A stretch of 64,000 bases of DNA from Shimwellia pseudoproteus (GTDB lineage Bacteria > Pseudomonadota > Gammaproteobacteria > Enterobacterales > Enterobacteriaceae). Shown here piece after piece: positions 21,370-33,301 of this stretch. Below the pieces are notes generated by a model. That model ran no database searches. It saw only the letters and a list, made by a program, of their open reading frames with translations, and was not told where the DNA came from. The translations under genes were made by a program, and so were the position numbers. Location: the NCBI RefSeq assembly GCF_016415625.1, contig NZ_WBXP01000013.1, forward strand, positions 25,162 through 89,161. Reading direction: 5' to 3'. Position 1 is the stretch's first letter, and each line of letters begins with the position of its first letter.

Positions 21370-22271
<902 letters not shown>

Positions 22272-22467
22272 TCACACGACATAGTCCAGTAAACCTACCC
22301 CTTCGGATACGTTTCACCGGCACTCGAAAGTTTCGGGAAAAAAACTTTGTTGTAACGTGGGGTCGCAGGATTATAGGGAAACAGGGGTCAAAGATCGACC
22401 CCTTTTTACGTTTGATTACCGGTTTCTGGCTATTATTTTGTCCAGACCGCCGCCCGGACAAGGCATT

Positions 22468-23601
22468 TTACGGGCGATGCGGCAGTTTGAGGTACTCTTC
22501 GCTCTGCATTTCCTGCAGCCGTGACAGGCAGCGCTGAAACTCAAACTTCAGGCGCTCCCCGCTGTAAATGTCATATAAAGGTACCGCCGCGGAGACAATC
22601 AGCTTCACATGGCGCTCATAAAATTCATCCACCAGGGCAATAAACCGCCGGGCCTCGCTCTCCAGCCGGATATCCATCACCTGAACATTGCGCAGGAACA
22701 CCGTATGGAACTGGCGCGACAAGGCAATATAGTCATGCTGGCTGCGGGCATCGACACACAGCGTGGTGAAATCAACCAGCAGCGTCTGGTTCACGGTACC
22801 GAAGACCGTCATCGGCCGGTGATTCACCTCCAGCACGGACTCGCCCTCCGCCGGGCTGCCGGCCAGGGCGCTGTACAGCTTCAGCATTTGCGCCTGAGTT
22901 TCATCATTTAGCGGGGAGAGCCACAAATGGGCCTGGGTTAAAGTGCGCAACCGGTAATCAATCCCGGCATCAACATTCATAATGTCGCAGTGGGCTTTAA
23001 TGGCCTCAATGGCCGGCAGGAAGCGGGCGCGCTGCAGGCCATTACGGTACAACGCATCCGGCGGGATATTCGAGGTCGCCACCAGGGTGATCCCCCGGTC
23101 GAATAACGCTTTCATCAGGCCACCGAGCAGCATGGCATCCGTAATGTCGGAGACAAAAAACTCATCAAAGCAGATCACATCCGCCTGGGCTTTGAAGTCA
23201 TCCGCCACCATGTTCAGCGGGTCGCTGTGGCCCTGCAACCGGCCCAGCTCTTCGTGGACCCGCAGCATAAAGCGGTGAAAGTGCAGCCGCAGTTTACGCT
23301 CACCGGGAATACTCTGATAAAACATATCCATCAGCCAGGTTTTCCCCCGGCCAACGCCGCCCCACATATATAAGCCACGTACCGACTCAGGTTTGGCGGT
23401 CGTATTGCGCTTGCCAAATAGCCGCCCGAGGGTCGACTTCATTTTGCCCCCCCCGTCAGCGGTGGGTTGTGCCGGCTTCTGGCTGAGTTCCTCCCAAATG
23501 ATGTTCAGGCGGTTTACCGCTTCGCGCTGGACGTCATCCGGTTTGTAGTTGCCCTCATCAAGGGCCAGTTGATATCGCGATGTCGGAGAAAGGCTGTGCA
23601 T
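22468..23601 (-). CDS. zapE: Cell division ATPase ZapE
   Basis: AFG1-like P-loop ATPase that acts on FtsZ rings during constriction under stress (formerly yhcM). 377 residues (E. coli 375). Walker A GGVGRGKT lies near residue 80 and Walker B VICFDEFFVSD near 140. The region about 45-70 differs from E. coli, as expected for a variable loop. Divergent from zapG with about 205 bases between. Confidence 0.96.
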   Translation of the reverse strand: MHSLSPTSRYQLALDEGNYKPDDVQREAVNRLNIIWEELSQKPAQPTADGGGKMKSTLGRLFGKRNTTAKPESVRGLYMWGGVGRGKTWLMDMFYQSIPGERKLRLHFHRFMLRVHEELGRLQGHSDPLNMVADDFKAQADVICFDEFFVSDITDAMLLGGLMKALFDRGITLVATSNIPPDALYRNGLQRARFLPAIEAIKAHCDIMNVDAGIDYRLRTLTQAHLWLSPLNDETQAQMLKLYSALAGSPAEGESVLEVNHRPMTVFGTVNQTLLVDFTTLCVDARSQHDYIALSRQFHTVFLRNVQVMDIRLESEARRFIALVDEFYERHVKLIVSAAVPLYDIYSGERLKFEFQRCLSRLQEMQSEEYLKLPHRP

Positions 23602-23806
23602 GGTGTTATTCTTATTCCTCGGAAACCCGTGGCGACGAGCTTCCCGGTTGACTAAAAAAAGGCCGTTCTACACTAAGCGATAGTGCGTCAGGATTCCACT
23701 TCTGTGAGATTAACGGTTATAGTGCTGGTATCGCGCGATGGCACGGAGCTAACCGAAAGGCCTCGCAGTCACACCCTACGGACACACAAGATAACGGGAG
23801 AAGTTC

Positions 23807-24208
23807 ATGACCTGGGAATATGCGCTTATTGGGTTAGTGGTTGGCATCATTATCGGTGCCGTTGCCATGCGGTTTGGGAACCGCAAATTGCGCCAGCAGC
23901 AAGCCTTGCAGTATGAGCTGGAAAAGAACAAAAACGAGCTGGAGCAGTATCGTGAAGAGCTGGTCAGCCACTTTGCCCGTAGTGCCGAATTGCTGGACAA
24001 TATGGCCACCGACTACCGCCAGCTGTATCAGCATATGGTGAAAAGCTCCAACAACCTCCTGCCGGAAATGACTGACGAAACCAACCCGTTTCGTAGCCGC
24101 CTGGGCGAATCTGAAGCCAGCAACGATCAGGCACCGGTCCAGATGCCGCGCGACTACTCCGAAGGCGCCTCCGGCCTGTTACGCGGCGAGCGTCCGACCC
24201 GCAAGTAA
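23807..24208 (+). CDS. zapG: Z-ring/envelope growth protein ZapG (YhcB)
   Basis: Inner-membrane protein, 133 residues: one N-terminal membrane segment (about 5-23, ending in AMRFGNRK), a coiled coil (about 30-75) and a disordered C-terminal tail. In E. coli it affects coordination of cell length and envelope synthesis. Conserved position between zapE and degQ. Confidence 0.95.
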   Translation: MTWEYALIGLVVGIIIGAVAMRFGNRKLRQQQALQYELEKNKNELEQYREELVSHFARSAELLDNMATDYRQLYQHMVKSSNNLLPEMTDETNPFRSRLGESEASNDQAPVQMPRDYSEGASGLLRGERPTRK

Positions 24209-24233
24209 TCCGCAATTTCTCGCATTTTTCACC

Positions 24234-24260
24234 GGGGCGCCATATTTGACGCCCCTTTTT
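24234..24260 (+). terminator. zapG terminator
   Basis: GGGGCG/CGCCCC stem with an AT-rich loop followed by TTTTT, 26 bases after the zapG stop. Confidence 0.8.
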
Positions 24261-24425
24261 CATTCAACAAGCACTATTCTGGAAAGTGTTTGTCTCAGTT
24301 CCCATATGTCAGGATAAGACGACAGCATGATTTGTTAACAAATCATTGTTAAATCGTTGAGAATTAAATAATATCAGGATGTTTTGGGTCTTTTTCCTTT
24401 ACGATGGTGATGAGAGCCTGTTGCA

Positions 24426-25814
24426 ATGAATAAATCTCCTTTGCTGTTAACTGCATTAGCGTTAAGTGTTGGCTTAACCCTCTCCAGCCCGCTCCCGGTG
24501 GCGGCAGCTATCCCATCGGCAGTGCCCGGACAAGGCGCGTTACCAAGCCTGGCGCCAATCCTTGATAAGGTATTACCGGCGGTTGTCAGCGTACAGGTCC
24601 AGGGCGCAGCAGCGGCGGCACCGGATGCCGCTGATGGCCAGCCCCCTATACCGGGGATACCCGGTATGCCCGGTATGCCGCCCCGTGGCCCACAACAATT
24701 TGAAGGGTTAGGCTCCGGCGTGATTATTGATGCGGCCAAAGGCTATGTCCTGACCAATAATCACGTTATCAGCCAGGCGAACAAAATCAGTGTCCAGCTG
24801 AATGACGGGCGCGAATTTGATGCCAAACTGATCGGCGGCGATGAGCAGAGCGATATCGCCCTGCTGCAACTTCAGCATCCGCAAAATCTGACCCAAATTC
24901 ACGTGGCGGACTCCGACGCGCTGCGGGTGGGTGACTTTGCCATTGCGGTGGGTAACCCCTTTGGCCTCGGGCAGACGGCCACCTCGGGTATCGTCTCGGC
25001 ACTGGGCCGCAGCGGCCTGAACCTCGAAGGGCTGGAAAACTTTATCCAGACCGATGCCTCAATTAACCGCGGTAACTCCGGCGGCGCCCTGCTCAACCTT
25101 AACGGGGAGCTGATCGGCATTAACACCGCCATCCTCGCCCCAGGGGGCGGAGGCGGCAGTATCGGCATCGGTTTTGCTATCCCGAGTAATATGGCGCTGA
25201 CCCTGGCAAAACAACTTATCCAGTTCGGTGAAGTGCGCCGCGGTCTGTTGGGTATTCGCGGCACCGAAATGAGCGCCGATATCGCCAAAGCCTTTAACCT
25301 CAATGCCCAGCGCGGCGCGTTTGTCAGTGAAGTGCTGCCCGGTTCAGGTTCTGCCAAAGCCGGTATCAAAGCCGGGGATGTGATTGTCAGCATGAACGGT
25401 AAATCGCTGTCCAGCTTTGCAGAACTGCGGACCCGTATTGCCACAACTGAACCCGGCAGCAGCGTGAAGCTGGGATTACTGCGTAACGGCAAGCCTCTTG
25501 AGGTTACCGTCACCCTCGATAAGAGCACCGCATCGACCGCCAGTGCCGATATTATCTCCCCGGCGCTGCAGGGGGCCACGCTGAGCGACGGGAAACTGAA
25601 AGACAGCTCCCCGGGGATCAGCATTGATAATATCGACAAAGACAGCCCGGCCGCACAGTCAGGGCTGAAACAAGGCGATATCATCGTGGCCGTGAACCGT
25701 ACCCGGGTACGAACCATTGCCGATATGCGTAAATTGCTGGCAAACAAACCACCGATTCTTGCACTGCGCGTGGTACGCGGCGATGATGTGCTCTATCTGT
25801 TACTGCAACAGTAA
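24426..25814 (+). CDS. degQ: Periplasmic serine protease DegQ
   Basis: HtrA-family protease/chaperone. 462 residues (E. coli 455). Signal peptide to about residue 28; catalytic triad His113 (TNNHVI), Asp143 (QSDIALL) and Ser218 (RGNSGG); two PDZ domains (about 260-350 and 370-460). The LA loop (about 61-92) is unlike that recalled for E. coli: it is Ala-rich, then Gly/Pro-rich with PPIPGIPGMPGMPP, and lacks the EEFKKFF segment. A five-Gly run lies near 240. Followed 83 bases later by degS. Confidence 0.97.
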   Translation: MNKSPLLLTALALSVGLTLSSPLPVAAAIPSAVPGQGALPSLAPILDKVLPAVVSVQVQGAAAAAPDAADGQPPIPGIPGMPGMPPRGPQQFEGLGSGVIIDAAKGYVLTNNHVISQANKISVQLNDGREFDAKLIGGDEQSDIALLQLQHPQNLTQIHVADSDALRVGDFAIAVGNPFGLGQTATSGIVSALGRSGLNLEGLENFIQTDASINRGNSGGALLNLNGELIGINTAILAPGGGGGSIGIGFAIPSNMALTLAKQLIQFGEVRRGLLGIRGTEMSADIAKAFNLNAQRGAFVSEVLPGSGSAKAGIKAGDVIVSMNGKSLSSFAELRTRIATTEPGSSVKLGLLRNGKPLEVTVTLDKSTASTASADIISPALQGATLSDGKLKDSSPGISIDNIDKDSPAAQSGLKQGDIIVAVNRTRVRTIADMRKLLANKPPILALRVVRGDDVLYLLLQQ

Positions 25815-25897
25815 GTGGCTGAAAAGCGGACACCCGGCCCCGGGTGCCCGCACTTTTACCTTGTGTTGCCTTTGACCCACGCGGGCTATCCTGAACT

Positions 25898-26959
25898 ATG
25901 ATATTGAAGCTTCTTCGTCCGGTTATCCTTGGCCTGATCGTCTCTGCGCTGCTGCTGGCGCTGGTGCCTTCCCTGCGCAATAGCATTGCCCCTTTTTCGC
26001 CACGCTACGACAGCGCCGACGAAACCCCCGTTAGCTACAACGCCGCGGTGCGCCGCGCGGCCCCGGCGGTGGTCAATATTTACACCCGCGGGCTGAATGC
26101 CACTACCCCCTCGCAGAACCGGCTCACGCTCGGCTCCGGGGTTATCATGGATAACCGGGGCTATATCGTCACCAACAAGCACGTCATTAACGACGCAGAG
26201 CAGATAATCGTGGCGCTCCAGGATGGTCGCTTCTTTGAGGCGCTGCTGGTGGGCTCTGACACGCTGACCGATATCGCCGTGCTGAAGATCAATGCCACCA
26301 GCCTGCCCACCATCCCGATTAACCCGCACCGTACGCCACACGTCGGTGACGTGGTGATGGCGATAGGTAACCCCTATAACCTCGGCCAGACCATCACCCA
26401 GGGGATAATCAGCGCCACCGGCCGCGTAGGCCTGAATCCCTCCGGGCGGCAGAACTTCTTACAGACCGATGCCTCAATTAACCACGGGAACTCCGGGGGG
26501 GCCCTGGTCAATACGCTTGGCGAACTGGTGGGGATTAACACCCTCTCTTTCGATAAGAGCGCCGACGGCGAAACGCCAGAAGGTATCGGCTTTGCGATCC
26601 CTACCCGGCTGGCCACCAAAATTATGGATAAGCTGATCCGCGATGGCCGGGTGATCCGCGGCTATATTGGCATCAGTGGCCGGGACAATATGCCGCTCCA
26701 CGGCCCCACTGCCGGGCTTGACCAGTTGCAGGGCATTATTGTCAATGAAGTTGCCCCGGATGGCCCGGCGGCACTGGCCGGGGTCCAGGTGAAAGACATT
26801 ATCGTTGCGGTTAATCACACGCCGGCGGTCTCGGTGCTGGAAACCATGGACCAGGTGGCAGAGATCCGCCCCGGTTCAGTGATCCCGATGGATATCATCC
26901 GCGATGGCCACAAATTGACACTGAATATCACGATTCAGGAATACCCCTCGACCAATTAA
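25898..26959 (+). CDS. degS: Site-1 protease DegS
   Basis: Inner-membrane-anchored HtrA protease that starts cleavage of RseA when unfolded porin C-termini bind its PDZ domain, releasing sigma-E. 353 residues (E. coli 355): N-terminal anchor (about 5-25), triad His95, Asp125 and Ser199 (NHGNSGG), then one PDZ domain (about 255-345). Adjacent to degQ as usual. Confidence 0.97.
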   Translation: MILKLLRPVILGLIVSALLLALVPSLRNSIAPFSPRYDSADETPVSYNAAVRRAAPAVVNIYTRGLNATTPSQNRLTLGSGVIMDNRGYIVTNKHVINDAEQIIVALQDGRFFEALLVGSDTLTDIAVLKINATSLPTIPINPHRTPHVGDVVMAIGNPYNLGQTITQGIISATGRVGLNPSGRQNFLQTDASINHGNSGGALVNTLGELVGINTLSFDKSADGETPEGIGFAIPTRLATKIMDKLIRDGRVIRGYIGISGRDNMPLHGPTAGLDQLQGIIVNEVAPDGPAALAGVQVKDIIVAVNHTPAVSVLETMDQVAEIRPGSVIPMDIIRDGHKLTLNITIQEYPSTN

Positions 26960-26965
26960 GGCAGC

Positions 26966-27007
26966 GCCATAAAAAAACCGGAAGCCTGGCTTCCGGTTTT
27001 TTTATGG
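26966..27007. terminator. Bidirectional terminator between degS and mdh
   Basis: Long near-perfect palindrome: GCCAT, A-run and CCGGAAGC pair with GCTTCCGG, T-run and ATGGC round a CTG loop. Both strands have T-runs, and it lies between converging genes. Confidence 0.93.
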
Positions 27008-27026
27008 CTCACGTACTGCCTGATAC

Positions 27027-28390
<1,364 letters not shown>

Positions 28391-28861
28391 ATGCGAGTTT
28401 CATCAAAACAAGAAGACCTTATCAAAGCATTTAAATCTATTTTAAAAGAAGAGAAATTCAGTTCTCAGGGCGAAATTGTCCAGGCGTTACAGGAACTTGG
28501 CTTCGAAAACATTAATCAGTCTAAAGTATCCCGCATGCTGACTAAATTTGGCGCGGTCCGTACCCGCAACGCCAAAATGGAGATGGTCTACTGCCTGCCA
28601 GCGGAACTGGGCGTCCCTACTACGTCCAGCCCGCTGAAAAACCTGGTACTGGACATTGATTACAACCACTGCGTGGTTGTTATCCACACCAGCCCCGGGG
28701 CGGCACAGCTGATTGCCCGCTTGCTGGACTCCCTGGGTAAAGCAGAAGGGATCCTCGGCACCATTGCCGGTGACGACACCATCTTCACCACCCCGGCCAA
28801 TAACTTCACCGTGAAAGAGCTTTACGAAGCGATACTCGCCTTGTTCGACCAGGAATTATAA
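28391..28861 (+). CDS. argR: Arginine repressor ArgR
   Basis: Hexameric arginine-dependent repressor of arginine genes and Xer cofactor. 156 residues, the E. coli length: winged-helix DNA-binding domain (about 1-70, with [14 protein letters not shown]) and C-terminal arginine-binding oligomerisation domain with [10 protein letters not shown] near 123. An ARG box lies 45 bases upstream. Confidence 0.98.
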   Translation: MRVSSKQEDLIKAFKSILKEEKFSSQGEIVQALQELGFENINQSKVSRMLTKFGAVRTRNAKMEMVYCLPAELGVPTTSSPLKNLVLDIDYNHCVVVIHTSPGAAQLIARLLDSLGKAEGILGTIAGDDTIFTTPANNFTVKELYEAILALFDQEL

Positions 28862-28874
28862 TTTCCGGTCTTTG

Positions 28875-28897
28875 CCGTCGCCCCGGCGGCGGTTTTT
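28875..28897 (+). terminator. argR terminator
   Basis: CCGTCGCC/GGCGGCGG stem (one G-T pair) followed by five T residues, 14 bases after the argR stop. Confidence 0.75.
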
Positions 28898-29048
28898 GCC
28901 GGTCGCCACGCCCTGCTGACTGCCCGCCCGAGTACTGACTGATAACGCCCCTCGTTATATTCCTACACGGAATAACTATCCCGTCTTGTTATTATAAACT
29001 TTCATTACAAAATAGTTAGCATGGTATTAATTTATTACGTTATTGGTG

Positions 29049-29084
29049 TATAATCATCACATAGAAATAATCACTCACGTGATT
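29049..29084 (+). promoter_or_regulatory. yhcN promoter with inverted repeat near the transcription start
   Basis: TATAAT at 29049-29054 is a perfect -10. An inverted repeat AATCAC-TCAC-GTGATT (29069-29084) falls about where transcription would begin plus 8 to 24, a position suited to a repressor. The cognate regulator is unknown; no clear -35 is seen. Confidence 0.5.
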
Positions 29085-29112
29085 AAAAGATAATAACGAC
29101 GAGGTAATACAG

Positions 29113-29376
29113 ATGAACATCAAAAACGCTATCGCTACTATCAGTGTCCTTTCCATCGTCTCTTTTGGCGCGCTGGCGGCTGATGCGATTAATGGCAACC
29201 AGGCGGTAAACCGCGAGGCCATCGGGACCATTACGGTGAGTCAGATCGGTGGCACCCCGATGGACATGAACGCCGCGCTGAGCCAAAAAGCCGACCAGAA
29301 CGGGGCCTCTGCATACCGTATTATCGAAGCCCGTACCGGTAACACCTGGCACGCGACTGCCCAGCTCTATAAATAA
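29113..29376 (+). CDS. yhcN: YhcN, small periplasmic YhcN/YahO-family (DUF1471) stress protein
   Basis: 87 residues, the E. coli length; signal peptide cleaved after GALAA (about 22), then one DUF1471 domain ending GNTWHATAQLYK. In E. coli yhcN is linked to peroxide and acid stress and biofilm. GACGAGGT precedes the ATG. A paralogue follows directly. Confidence 0.95.
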   Translation: MNIKNAIATISVLSIVSFGALAADAINGNQAVNREAIGTITVSQIGGTPMDMNAALSQKADQNGASAYRIIEARTGNTWHATAQLYK

Positions 29377-29466
29377 CATTCGCGCCATATACCAGCCCTG
29401 ACCAACCTTCCGGTGAGTGAACAGACAGGAAGCCATCTCCCCACCGGCGCAATGTGGAGCCGTCCC

Positions 29467-29736
29467 ATGAAAAATACCCGATTTGCCCTTGCCGCCCTGG
29501 GCCTGCTGGCCACCGTCTCTTTCGGGGCCGGGGCCACCGCCAGTGAAATCAATGCCGATCAGGCCCGTAACCTGCACCCCATGGGCAGCATTGGGGTCAG
29601 CCAGATTGCCGGCTCCCCATCCGATTTACTCGCCCGGGTTGCCCGTAAGGCCACCCGGGAAGGGGCCGGCAGCTATATGATAACGGAACTGCATCAGGGA
29701 AATAACTGGCACGCCACCGCAGAACTTTATCAATAA
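29467..29736 (+). CDS. Second YhcN-type (DUF1471) periplasmic protein
   Basis: 89 residues from the ATG of MKNTRFAL; a longer frame starting 54 bases upstream lacks a signal peptide at its end and is not used. Signal peptide to about residue 25, then a DUF1471 domain sharing VSQI, GNxWHATAxLY and the overall pattern with yhcN 90 bases upstream, but well diverged. Its codons are more GC-rich than those of yhcN. E. coli has a single yhcN here, so this is an extra paralogue; function unknown. Confidence 0.88.
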   Translation: MKNTRFALAALGLLATVSFGAGATASEINADQARNLHPMGSIGVSQIAGSPSDLLARVARKATREGAGSYMITELHQGNNWHATAELYQ

Positions 29737-29744
29737 TCCTTATC

Positions 29745-29765
29745 GCCCCCGGGAAACCGGGGGGC
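29745..29765 (+). terminator. Hairpin after the second yhcN-type gene
   Basis: CCCCCGG/CCGGGGG stem with a GAAA tetraloop, nine bases after the stop; the T-run is poor (CATTTCC). Confidence 0.5.
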
Positions 29766-29780
29766 ATTTCCGGGCAGAAT

Positions 29781-29917
29781 CACGTTAAACCTCAATCACC
29801 CTTCCAGCACTTCCTCAGCCTTATCAAACAGCAATATCAATGCCCCATAACGCCGTCGCGCGGCGTTGAGTAGGGCATCCCCCAGGCTATCAATATGCTG
29901 TGCCGGTAAGTATAAAA
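29781..29917 (-). pseudogene. yhcO: Remnant of yhcO (barstar family)
   Basis: The minus strand reads LPAQHIDSLGDALLNAARRR then [17 protein letters not shown], a TGA at 29798-29796, and then LRFNV. As recalled, E. coli YhcO ends [25 protein letters not shown], so the TGA replaces the His codon and homology continues past it. Only the C-terminal 40-odd codons remain; the region before them is the aaeB terminator, so the N-terminal half of the gene is deleted. E. coli has intact yhcO at this position, between yhcN and aaeB on the same strand. Confidence 0.8.
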
Positions 29918-29941
29918 AAGCCGACGCATAGCGTCGGCTTT
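29914..29941 (-). terminator. aaeB operon terminator
   Basis: AAGCCGACGC/GCGTCGGCTT stem with a three-base loop and a T-run on the minus strand, about 40 bases after the aaeB stop. Confidence 0.9.
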
Positions 29942-29979
29942 AGAGTGGGTGCCTGAAGGTCCCCGGGGTAAACTGTCGC

Positions 29980-31944
29980 TTAGCTATCCGTCAGGGCATT
30001 CTGGTATTTATCAAGAATTTGCGTCAGACGTTTCACCGTAGCAATCACCTGTGGCGGCGCCTCCCAGGTTTGCAACTTATCCTGGTAAATCTCCAGCTCT
30101 CCCAGTAAGCGGGTAAAGTAGCGCCGCCGTTTAACATCACTGGTTGATGAGGTCACCAGATCCGCCGTCTGCCGTAACTGACGGTGGAAGGCAGACAACT
30201 CCTCATTAACCGGGATCGGCGCATCACGCAGCCGCTGGTGGGCAATAATCAGCAACAGCGCCAGGCGGAATTTCGCCACGTCATCCGGGAACTTCGTCAG
30301 CAGTAAAAACAGCTGCTGGTACAGGGCGGGCAGATGGTTTTCTTTACGCCGGGCGTGTTTAGTGGTCATGGCAGAAACCGCCGCGGACATAAACTGGTTC
30401 AGCAGGCTGCGACCGGTGCGGGCTTTCGAGGTATCGCGGATCAGCAGGATAACGATCAGGGCAATAAAACAACCGATTATCTGCCCGATGGCGCTATCGA
30501 GGAACGAGTTGAAATGGAACGTCATCGGGTTGTCCAGCACCAGGATGTTGATGGTACACGGCAGCGCCCCCAGCGACCCCAGTTTGCGTTTTTGTACCTC
30601 CACCCCGAGAAAGAACCCCAGCAAGCCAAGCGAGATACACAGCAACAGCATACTTTGCTGGGTATGTGGCAGCACAAACAGGAAGTAAAACGCCCCCAGT
30701 GGCAGTGCTATCAGCGTACCGGCCACAAAATCCACCGCCACCATTGCCGGGTTAGGCGTGCGCATCGCCAGCGAGGTGACCACCGCTATCATTATCATGG
30801 CATTGGCCCCGGACTGCCAGCCGGTCCACAGCCAGAACAGCGTCCCCAGTAAACAGGAGATAGCCGTGCGCCAGCCATTGATCACCGCATGGTGATGCTC
30901 GGCAGAGTCCGCCCTGACCTCCGGCTCGTTGTTGAGCACCTCTTCTTCTGCGGCGCTGATACGGGCATTGGACACCACGCCCCGCTTAAGCAATAAGTAA
31001 CGGGTCGCCGCCCCTACCCAGGCATAGATGGTTTCCGGGGTATCGTGGCTGCCGGTCCAGGCAATAATACGCCGCATCCGTTTTAACTTCTGGTGCAGCT
31101 CCTGCACGCTTTCCACCGGCTCGGCAAACAGCGTGCGGAACTCCTGCGGGATACTCTCCGGCCGGGTGTTCTGCATCAGATAGGTTTCACAGGCCTGGGT
31201 AATCAGGGTCAGCGATAAGGTGTTGATGGATTTCAGCCGCCGCACTGCGCGACCCCAGCGGGAGGATTCGACAGCCAGATTACCGCGCATCCCTTCCAGC
31301 CCCTTGGTACGGCGTACCAGGCCACTCCAGGTTTTGTCCACTTCGGTGCTATCGCCGTGGGCAATACACAGCTGCATCAGCTTGTATTGTTCCAGCAGCA
31401 GGGCATCCAGCTCTTTATCAATTTCCGCTTTCACCGAACGCGGCGAGAAAATCATATCGGCGAAAATAGCGCACAGGATACCAATCACTATCTCACTGCA
31501 ACGCTCAATAGCAATCTGCGGGGCCATCAGGGGGGTGGTTTGGATGGTGATCACAATGATCAGCGCCGTATAGCCGGACAGCCCCAGGGCGTAGGCGTTT
31601 TCCAGCCGCACCAGCGAAGACGCCCAGGTACAAAAGCCCGCCCACAGGCAGCACACCATCAGCATCAGCGCCGGGGCGCGGATCATCGAGGTAATAATAA
31701 TCAGCGCGGCGATACAGCCAATAAAGGTCCCGACGATACGCAGCATCCCACGGTAGCGAATCGCCCCGGAATACGGATCTCCTCCTGCGGCGAAGGCCGG
31801 GCCTGCCGCCACAATCCCGGCAGTCAGTACCGCCCAGCGGGGGGTCTCCAGTTCGAAGTGGAACCCCACGAAGATAGCCAGGATAAGCGCAAAAGCCAGC
31901 TTACAGGCGAAGCGCAGATGCAGGTGCGAGATAGAATAGAACAT
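29980..31944 (-). CDS. aaeB: p-hydroxybenzoic acid efflux pump subunit AaeB
   Basis: Inner-membrane FUSC-family (aromatic acid exporter) pump exporting hydroxylated aromatic carboxylates. 654 residues (E. coli 655): two blocks of about five to six membrane segments (about 10-165 and 355-510), each followed by a cytoplasmic region. Five bases after aaeA in the aaeXAB operon. Confidence 0.97.
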   Translation of the reverse strand: MFYSISHLHLRFACKLAFALILAIFVGFHFELETPRWAVLTAGIVAAGPAFAAGGDPYSGAIRYRGMLRIVGTFIGCIAALIIITSMIRAPALMLMVCCLWAGFCTWASSLVRLENAYALGLSGYTALIIVITIQTTPLMAPQIAIERCSEIVIGILCAIFADMIFSPRSVKAEIDKELDALLLEQYKLMQLCIAHGDSTEVDKTWSGLVRRTKGLEGMRGNLAVESSRWGRAVRRLKSINTLSLTLITQACETYLMQNTRPESIPQEFRTLFAEPVESVQELHQKLKRMRRIIAWTGSHDTPETIYAWVGAATRYLLLKRGVVSNARISAAEEEVLNNEPEVRADSAEHHHAVINGWRTAISCLLGTLFWLWTGWQSGANAMIMIAVVTSLAMRTPNPAMVAVDFVAGTLIALPLGAFYFLFVLPHTQQSMLLLCISLGLLGFFLGVEVQKRKLGSLGALPCTINILVLDNPMTFHFNSFLDSAIGQIIGCFIALIVILLIRDTSKARTGRSLLNQFMSAAVSAMTTKHARRKENHLPALYQQLFLLLTKFPDDVAKFRLALLLIIAHQRLRDAPIPVNEELSAFHRQLRQTADLVTSSTSDVKRRRYFTRLLGELEIYQDKLQTWEAPPQVIATVKRLTQILDKYQNALTDS

Positions 31945-31949
31945 GGCGA

Positions 31950-32882
31950 TTAACCGAACTCACGCAGACGGTGCATGAACTTCACAAACGGTGAGTCATG
32001 TTCTGCGTCCCGATCGCGTTCACCGGTGACCACCACCGTCGCGGTCGTGCCCGCCGGGAAGAGGTTACCGGGCTGTTCATCAAGGTGAATACGCACCGGA
32101 ACACGCTGGGCCAGGCGCACCCATTCAAGGTTCGAATCCACGGTCGCCATGCCTTTGCTGTCATCGGTACTGCTGGCGTTGGTCACCCCGGCGGCAATAC
32201 TGTCTACGGAGCCCTTCAGCACCCGGTTGCTGCCCAGCGGGGTAATCTGTACCCGATACCCCGGGCGTACACCTTCCAGTTTGGTTTCTTCCATATAGGC
32301 CTGAACGTAGAAGGTGCCTTTTTTCACCAGCGCCACGGATGTTGCCCCACGGGTAATAAACTCACCGGCATACACATTGAGGTTGGTTATCCAGCCATCG
32401 GCCGGGGCGCGGATCACGGTACGGACTAAATCCAGTTTTGCCAGATCCCGCGTCGCCTCGGCTTTGGCCAGTTGATGCAGTACCGTCTGTAACACGTTAT
32501 TGGCCTGGTCGATATCTTCCTGAGACATCGCCTGGACCCCTAAGCGGTTACGGCGGCTGGCCTCACGGCGTTTTTCATCTGCCAGCGTGCTGTAGTAAGC
32601 CACGTCGGCCTCAGCCTCTGCCAGCGCCTGTACATAACGCGGCTGGTCAATAGTGAACAGCGTCTGGCCCTTTTTCACCAGCTGGTTATCGCGGACATCC
32701 ACACTGGTAATCAGCCCCGCCACATCCGGTGCAATTGCCACAACATCGGCGCTAAACCGGGCGTCGCGCGTCCAGGGGGATTCAGTGTAGAAAACCCAAA
32801 TACGAAAAATTGCGATGAATGCCAGCACAACCATGAAAAGGGTTATCACAGTGCGCAGCATCTTTCTTGTTAGTGTCTTCAC
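31950..32882 (-). CDS. aaeA: p-hydroxybenzoic acid efflux membrane-fusion subunit AaeA
   Basis: HlyD-type membrane fusion protein, 310 residues as in E. coli. The start is a GTG (VKTLTRK), as for E. coli aaeA; an ATG 27 bases upstream would run into aaeX. N-terminal membrane anchor (about 8-30), biotinyl-lipoyl-like halves round a helical hairpin (about 85-150) and a beta-barrel. Confidence 0.95.
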   Translation of the reverse strand: MKTLTRKMLRTVITLFMVVLAFIAIFRIWVFYTESPWTRDARFSADVVAIAPDVAGLITSVDVRDNQLVKKGQTLFTIDQPRYVQALAEAEADVAYYSTLADEKRREASRRNRLGVQAMSQEDIDQANNVLQTVLHQLAKAEATRDLAKLDLVRTVIRAPADGWITNLNVYAGEFITRGATSVALVKKGTFYVQAYMEETKLEGVRPGYRVQITPLGSNRVLKGSVDSIAAGVTNASSTDDSKGMATVDSNLEWVRLAQRVPVRIHLDEQPGNLFPAGTTATVVVTGERDRDAEHDSPFVKFMHRLREFG

Positions 32883-32889
32883 ATCAACC

Positions 32890-33093
32890 TCAGACGAACA
32901 GGCGGCCAATTAGCCAGAAGAGGCAGCAGTACAACGCAGTGTTGAACAGTGCCGGGTGCCAGACAAAATCGTAAATCCCTGTCGGCATTAAAATCTTGCG
33001 AACCAGCCAAAACACGACCAGAGACAGGATCAACTCAAAAAAAATCGGTGGAAAGGACAAGCCAAATACCACGATTACCGGAAATAGACTCAT
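32890..33093 (-). CDS. aaeX: Small membrane protein AaeX
   Basis: 67-residue protein with two hydrophobic segments (about 5-30 and 45-65), first gene of aaeXAB; role unknown. The ATG of MSLFPVIV gives the E. coli length; the frame is open 25 codons upstream without homology. Confidence 0.95.
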   Translation of the reverse strand: MSLFPVIVVFGLSFPPIFFELILSLVVFWLVRKILMPTGIYDFVWHPALFNTALYCCLFWLIGRLFV

Positions 33094-33301
33094 GATGTTC
33101 CTGGATAACTGCTTGCAGGCGTCCCCCCATCGTCCATGTACCAGGACGGACAGCGATATGGGACGCATCCGATACTGACGAGTATAATTTATATTTCATT
33201 ACCGTAGCTGGGGGGGGCCAGAATTGAACAGGCGAAAGCACGGCTCCATATAAAGCGTTAATAATATATTAACGTAACTGTTATCGTGATATCTATATAT
33301 G

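Noticed and set aside
24899..25747. 282-codon open frame antisense to degQ
   Set aside because: Ser/Pro/Arg-rich translation typical of an antisense shadow; degQ is intact.
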